Made by a program: the position numbers and the translations under genes. A DNA stretch of 64,000 nucleotides from Gnetum montanum (taxonomy: Eukaryota; Streptophyta; Gnetopsida; Gnetales; Gnetaceae), in the NCBI GenBank assembly GCA_015680685.1, contig MNCI01035665.1, forward strand, positions 325,705-389,704, read 5' to 3'. Of this stretch, positions 58,632 through 64,000 are shown piece after piece; position 1 is the first letter of the stretch, and each line of letters starts with the position of its first letter. The notes below the pieces were generated by a model. The model was given only the letters and a program-made list of their open reading frames with translations. It made no database searches and was not told the origin of the DNA.

Positions 58632-58684
58632 NNNNNNNNNNNNNNNNNNNNNNNNNNNNNNNNNNNNNNNNNNNNNNNNNNNNN
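58632..58684. other. Assembly gap of 53 N
   Basis: Unknown bases. The gap abuts the internal TATA box and the U3-like palindromic repeat of E, which may have hindered sequencing. Confidence 1.
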
Positions 58685-58687
58685 TAG

Positions 58688-58696
58688 TTTTTATAG
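58688..58696 (-). promoter_or_regulatory. Internal TATA box of E
   Basis: Minus strand CTATAAAAA, immediately downstream of the U3-like repeats and next to the gap. Confidence 0.45.
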
Positions 58697-58699
58697 AAG

Positions 58700-58757
58700 T
58701 GATATCGCATACCTGCTATTGTAGACCCGATATCAGGTACCTGATATCGCATCCCTT
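58700..58757 (-). promoter_or_regulatory. Internal U3-like repeats of E with 22-bp palindrome
   Basis: Plus strand GTGATATCGCATACCTG..., then a perfect 22-bp palindrome at 58728-58749 (CGATATCAGGT and its reverse complement), then ATCGCATCCC. The same GATATCGCATACCTGATAT phrase is in the U3 of the E 5' LTR near 63404-63424. Confidence 0.65.
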
Positions 58758-60144
58758 CTGAAATAGGGTACTTGGAAAAACTGATAAATTTTTGAATTTC
58801 CAAGGCAAAAAAAGAAAGATTTAAGGTAATTTTGAAAGATCTAGGATAATGTTGAAGAGACCTAAAGGAACCAAAAGTGTAATGAAGTGGAACTTAACAA
58901 TGAAATTCATGAATAAGATGAGGAAAAAGGACATGTTGCAGTACATAGGAATGTTGTAATTTAAAATGATGATAGAGGGAAAGATAATTATAGTAATGCA
59001 ATACTTGGAGGATGTCAAATGATGTGGTGATGTGCAAGAGTGCAAATTACAAAAGTTACGCAAATGGGTTCTCCCCAAAGCAAGTTCCGACCTATCATGC
59101 CCTTACATAACCACACCTTAAAATGTCTATAGGAATAAAAAGGGTTAAATGTAATCTATACTAGTGTAACAAAACACACACATTTAGATACCACTGTGAT
59201 GAGGTATGAGTTCTATGCCACATAAGATACAAGTCAGAAATACTTAGACAGTGAGGTGAGACGAATCATAGAAGGGATTATATAGATCGGGACATAAGGT
59301 AACTGACCCTGGGCACGATGAATCCCTGAGTGTGGGGGATGTGATTAATGTATCATTAGCCCTTCATTCCAAAATCAAGACCAAGTCCATGCCTCTGATC
59401 AGTGACATCACATTGTTTCATCCAATGATAGACAACCATAAGAGCACCATGACAACAAGGCATATGATCACTTGGTATTTTGTCCAAGGGAGGAGTGATT
59501 TGAAATTTCTTTGCAACACATTTTTCTTGATTTTTTTCTTTGATGTTTTTCTTTTCTTCTTTTCTTTTTATAGCTACTTTGGCACTTGGTCCTTTCCAAC
59601 AGTGAATCGGAGAAGATACCAACCTTTAGGCATGGGTGCATGTCTTTTCAGTTGGATCCCTTGAATAGCATTGAGATTCTTTATTGAGTGCCTTTATTAC
59701 TCTTACTTCCATTTTTTGTTAGATTTATAGGGATTTTAGTATAACCAAGCTGCATGATAGCACATATAGATGTCACCAAAGAGAATCCACAAGTCCCCTT
59801 GATGTCACACCCTAGTCATTCCCTCTTGGTCCATCATTTTTTGCTCTGGGCATAATGAGCACACAATTACTTTAAGTTTTAATGATGACAATAATATCAT
59901 CAGACCCATAGTAGAACCTCTTATTAAGAATGGGTGGGTGGATGTTGTGGGCTCACTATCCAAATAATTAGTCACCTGAGACTTGATAGCATAGAACAAC
60001 ACCTCAACTGACAAGGCACATGAGTATTTTATTTACCGATGAGATTACCCTCAAAAAAATAAAATAAAAAATTGGAAATGAAAAATTGGAAAACAAAAAA
60101 TTGTAAAATCAAAGAAAATGAAAAACATTTACTAATTTTGCTTG
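58758..60144 (-). other. E spacer between gag and internal promoter
   Basis: Holds the peptide block and the AACCTTTAGGCATGGGTGCATG motif near 59624, the unoccupied counterpart of the C insertion site. Several short frames are shadows. Confidence 0.5.
59056..59183 (-). pseudogene. E copy of conserved short peptide block
   Basis: Minus strand from near 59183: CVLLH, YRLHLTLFIPIDILRCGYVR, then a stop, then VGTCFGENPFA followed by TAA at the same place as the stop in B (NPLV-TAA). Register around the ATG is lost. Confidence 0.4.
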
Positions 60145-62471
60145 TTAGAATGAAGGATATCCCCCATAACTAAACTTTGGAGCATGGCTAAAATTAATAA
60201 ATGGAAAATTTGGATCCATGCATGTGGGAAATATTGAAGTTTGGTCATATCCAAACCACTAGGTATCTTTTGATGTTGTGGCTAGAATGTACCCAACTTG
60301 GGGTTTACACACTTGATTAAAGTAGGCATAGTGGGGCAAATTATAAGATGTGGTCATGTGATAAGGAGTTGACCCACTATGGCACCTGTGACCATAAGAT
60401 GATATGAAAGGATCAATATGTCTCCCTATGTGGCTATATTCATTAGGCTGCATGGTTGTTGGAGTGTTGATTGATGGCCTTGATAAGGTAACAAGAGGCA
60501 TTGAGTTCAAGGGAGAAGATGCATCATAGTGCTAGACTTGTTCTGAGTTGATGGATGTAGTGCTTTCAGAACCATGCTATCTCTTTCTACGATCATGCTT
60601 AAAGAAAGGATGCTTCTAATGTTGTGGAAGACCTCCACTGCTATTGACAATAGTAGCACAAGTAACATTCATGGGTTGGTGTTGTGGTGCAAAACCTTTT
60701 GGCACAACTAGTGGTGATGTAGAAGGAGGTGAATGATGAGAATATTGAGGGCAAGGAGAAGTGCACGGAACATGAGATGGTGATCTTGTTGGAGAGTACA
60801 TGGGTTGATAGTACTTAGGAGAATGATAACAATGTGATGAAATAGAGGATGTTGATGCAATTGGGAAAATAGGATGCTAAACATAATAAGTGCTTGGGTT
60901 CGAATGGTATGAAGGATGTGACCAGTTTGAAGGTGGCCTCTCCCACGACTGGGGGTTTTGCCACTGTGGTTGAACCCAATATTTCTATATGAAATCTAGA
61001 TGTAACATTCCTCCCGAATGCTCATGTAAATGTGACAATATTGGGCATTAAACTTTGGGGTGATTTTATAGGCAAATGTCACATTGATACGTGTGATTTG
61101 CAGTTGAGCTCTTATCCTTGTTTTCTTCAACCCTTCTTTCCGATTGTCACGTGGTGTCCTGTTCTATTTTTCGGTTTGGCATGGTTCCACCTGTAATAAT
61201 GTTGGCATACTCTTTGCATTTTTTATGTACCCATTCCATCATCTTATTGATCTTGGCCTTAATTTCATCTAGTGATTATAGTATTAGCAAAGATGATTCC
61301 ACCTCCTTGAGGTGAGTTGATTTCTCCTCTTCATGATCATGGACCTTTGCTATTGTGAGATTTTAGTCCTATTGAGAGCTTTCAACATTCTCCCATTTAG
61401 CTATTTCTCCTTCTTCTTTTGCTACCCTCTTGATAGGCTCTTGGAATTGATGGGTTCATAGCTCATATAGTTGACCTGGGGCATACATCCCTAGGGTCTC
61501 CCTTATTTCATTACGAAGCCCATTCATGATGTGATACATTAGCCTTTCCTTAGAGAACTCATGGCCTAGGCAATTGTTTAACAATGAATAACATCTTTCT
61601 AAGGCCATGTCCAAGGGTTCATGTTGCCCTTGTTTCCACTCTTGGATTTGTCTCCTTAAGGCTGACACTCTTGCATAGGTTTGATATCTTTCAGTGAAGA
61701 GTTCTACCATTGTCAGCCAATTTCAAATTGATTTTGGCTTTAAAGACCTATACCATACTTTTGCTTGGCCAACAAGTGTCATAGGAAAGAACTTGAGTTT
61801 TTTCCACCCATTATTAATATTGTTCCATGCACAAGCATTGTAGAAGACTTGTAAATGTGTTAAGGATCTAAATCATAGCCTCCTGAAAATTTAGGAAAGT
61901 TGTTTAAATCAAGCTTGGGTAGATGGCTTTCCTCATGATGCCTGTAGGATATTTGAATAGCCTCTTGTATATGCATTAGGTTCTTAGTGGCCAGGATGGT
62001 TTCATCATCACTAAGTAGGTTATGAGTTTATGAGTTAAGATGATGTTGTTTTTGTTCATGTTGGCATTCTTGACTTTGCCCGTGGGTTCGATTTTTATTT
62101 CTACGTTGACCCCTTGAGAGATGGTCATCTATGTCATGACCCAATGTTGAAGGAGCAGAGGAAGAGAAAGACCTCAAAGATTTGTCATGACTTTTGTAAG
62201 TCTTCCAATCATCCCCAAATAAACTTCTGTTAGCCATTGAGAAGGTCCTAGGCCTTACGGGCCCCCTCATTTTATGAGACGTTCCATCCTCACTAAAGGT
62301 GTTTAGGATGGATGACAAAAATCCTTGAGTATCGTTGGGGTGTCCATGAACATATGAAGCTCATGCATAAGATTGAGTACTTCAAACTTCATTTTCATCA
62401 TAAATTTTGTTGGTTCTCCCATGAATCGCCTCATTAGTTGTTACGTTATCATAGTCTTATGAGAGAGACAT
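60145..62471 (-). pseudogene. E gag
   Basis: ATG at 62471; end at 60145 after FSYGGYPSF. N-terminal 96-codon open part 62028-62318 (SSILNTFSEDGTSHKMRGPV), LPKLDLNNFPKFSGGYDLD, and the capsid-like domain open at 61456-61710 (MVELFTERYQTYARVSALRR, IQEWKQGQHEPLDMALERCY, FSKERLMYHIMNGLRNEIRE and LGMYAPGQL). The metal-binding segment near 61030-61090 has decayed. Tail rich in Pro, Ser, His and Tyr (60259-60801). More frameshifts than in D. Confidence 0.8.
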
Positions 62472-62514
62472 TATTGTGAATTGTGTGTGACTTATTCGCA
62501 ATTACGTTCTTTCT

Positions 62515-62580
62515 CAAAGATATATCATTAATGCTTTTTTACAGTGATCTTGGATGATATAACTAATCTAGATAACTAGC
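62515..62580 (-). promoter_or_regulatory. Conserved leader between PBS and gag in E
   Basis: Plus strand GATATAACTAATCTAGATAA, as in B and C, with the TCTAGA palindrome. Confidence 0.5.
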
Positions 62581-62602
62581 ATCGTCCCTGCCAACAATGC
62601 TA
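62580..62602 (-). promoter_or_regulatory. Primer-binding site of E (tRNA-Asp type)
   Basis: Minus strand TAGCATTGTTGGCAGGGACGATG, one base after the LTR; a diverged tRNA-Asp site. Confidence 0.65.
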
Positions 62603-62603
62603 A

Positions 62604-63452
62604 TGTTGAGTGGCAAGGTACCCCTACACTTAACCATATGAATACGAGCATGTACACATGATCCGATCGAACTCCGCAAACGGACTAGTTGTGGTATCTA
62701 GATAGTTACACATTGATCACAGTTCACTATCTTCCCACCTGAACTAGTATTTTCTTTATCACGTATGGTTTAGTCCAAAGTGAGGTGAATTATGGAATCC
62801 TAAACTAATGCTACTCCTAGAGATCATGGGGAACAATCTTAATTAAGCTAATGGACAATGGAAAATGAAATCTATGCTATCCTAAGTGTGATGAGAATTT
62901 GTCCTTAATCATTTGTATGCATCTTGAACCTCGTGTACTACTTCTGGGATTACCAAGTGCACATTACTTGAGCACTCCTAGATACACTATTGGGTTACCA
63001 AGTAGTTACACTTAAATGTTCGTGATTAAGTTGTACTCATTTCACGTTAATTGACATGAAGTGTAAATGACAATAAAGGAAATATGAACTAAAAAGACAA
63101 CAATAAATAATTAACAATTCAAGTAATTAAAAGCTAAGTGAATGCTGCAATGATGGATTAGTCTCAATCTTTATTGCCGATCGTGTGTCTGTCCAAGTAC
63201 ATCACACTCAAATAAAGGTTCCGTATAATTACAATCATCACACTACGGGCCTACATTGGGGAAACAACTGAAATTAACTAAAAATTGACAAAAAGACTCT
63301 ATCCTAATACTTACCAACTCCCTCTTTCTTGTATGCCCAAATGTTGTATTTATAGGCCTACACAGGATTCACGATATCATGTATCCGATATTGTTATCTA
63401 GGTTGCGATATCGCATACCTGATATTAGGGCTTGGTAAACCATGATTCATTA
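62604..63452 (-). repeat. 5' LTR of E
   Basis: TGTTGAGTGGCAAGGTACCCC...CATGATTCATTA on the plus strand; terminal CA (minus strand) has become CA/CAACA and TG has become TAATG. TATA complement TATTTATA at 63347-63354. Confidence 0.9.
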
Positions 63453-63457
63453 GCAGG
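63453..63457. repeat. Target-site duplication of E, right
   Basis: GCAGG; left copy GTAGG. Confidence 0.75.
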
Positions 63458-64000
63458 CTATTATTTCCCTTGTTGTAGAACAAGTAAAGGCTCCACAAGT
63501 TGTTCATTAGATTCTTCAAGATACTTGGCAACGGGTTGTTAATTCTCATATATTGGATTTTTTTTATGAAATTTGTTAATTAAATTCTCCCAAGGCATGA
63601 TTACTTTCAATACTCAAACCAAAAATGAAATATTCATTAGAGATTTGATGAATGAGGTAATATCTTTAAAAAACTTAGAAATTTTGGATGGTAACCTAAA
63701 ATTAAAATTTTTATTTGGTCTATCCTTAATAAGCCTATGAGAACAAGAGTTCTACACATTAGTATTGCACTTCCTTGTTTCCCTTACTATTATGCTTTTG
63801 AATCTTTATCACATTTGTCTTAGGACTATCAAAGTTTGCAATGTATTGCAACTCTTCTATAATTTCCACATGATGCCTTTGCTATCCAAGAGTTTTTATT
63901 CTTGATATGGAAACAAAGGAATTCCCACTTGTTCAAAGGTCAATCAATGTTTCTTTCTAAATGGTGCATTTTTTATTTTCTATGTCAATGCTTTTGCCTG
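63458..64000 (+). pseudogene. L1 relic, piece 3 (continues past window)
   Basis: Joined to 54284 it reads ...CTTTTGTAGG|CTATTATTTCCC.... One frame gives AIISLVVEQVKAPQVV and DTWQRVVNSHILDFFYEIC, which could be the region after the L1 reverse transcriptase. No diagnostic motif, so the assignment rests on continuity across the two insertions. Confidence 0.45.

Larger units (their letters stand above)
54285..63452 (-). mobile_element. E: gypsy-like RT-less LTR retrotransposon, uninterrupted
   Basis: The most complete member: 3' LTR 54285-55148, purine tract, ORF2 55335-58132, internal promoter-like region, peptide block, gag 60145-62471, leader, primer-binding site, 5' LTR 62604-63452. Length about 9.17 kb including 53 unknown bases. 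No nested insertion. No reverse transcriptase, RNase H, integrase or protease motif found on either strand. It inserted into the L1 relic independently of B. Confidence 0.9.

Overview
This window is repeat-dense, AT-rich plant nuclear DNA. No host gene could be supported. Plant origin is inferred from Ty3/gypsy elements primed by tRNA-Asp with Athila/Tat-style 3' ends, a Ty1/copia element with a SIRE-like 3' end (purine tract reading as a CCAAAAAGAAGGAG string), a Ty1/copia RT-RNase H relic and a plant L1 relic. Decay mostly as C-to-T type stop codons, with few frameshifts, suggests a methylated, slowly purged, large genome such as a gymnosperm or a big angiosperm. The species cannot be read from the sequence.

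Layout. 1-6130: partial gypsy-like element A1 (minus strand), starting with a 620-bp tandem duplication. 7026-12764: complete gag-only Ty1/copia element F (minus) with perfect TTTTA target duplications. 12770-14466: old sequence with a possible L1 ORF1 fragment and a tRNA-derived SINE-like unit. 14467-20546: element A2, a sister of A1 with a truncated LTR. 20547-24649: nothing recognised. 24650-26942: Ty1/copia pol relic G and its probable 3' LTR. 27133 to the window end: an L1 reverse-transcriptase relic (plus) split into three pieces by two LTR-retrotransposon insertions. Insertion one is element B (29170-54109, minus), which contains element C (34377-50088, minus), which contains element D (41110-48136, plus). 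Insertion two is element E (54285-63452, minus). Four nesting levels are therefore visible, each boundary supported by a 5-bp target-site duplication (perfect for D, 4 of 5 bases for B, C and E).

The notable content is the gypsy-like family A/B/C/E, with D as a relative. The elements have LTRs, a tRNA-Asp primer-binding site, gag (plus an aspartic protease in D) and a purine tract, but no reverse transcriptase, RNase H or integrase anywhere. In that space they carry a conserved short peptide region, a U3-like repeat plus TATA box inside the element, an intron-like leader, and a long uncharacterised protein (ORF2, about 880-930 codons; basic N-terminus, globular domain, Pro/Gln-rich linker, coiled coils) that ends just before the 3' LTR. 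This looks like a non-autonomous LTR retrotransposon group with its own second expression cassette. All copies here are pseudogenised. Coordinates of degenerate reading frames are approximate to a few bases to tens of bases; all family assignments were made by eye.
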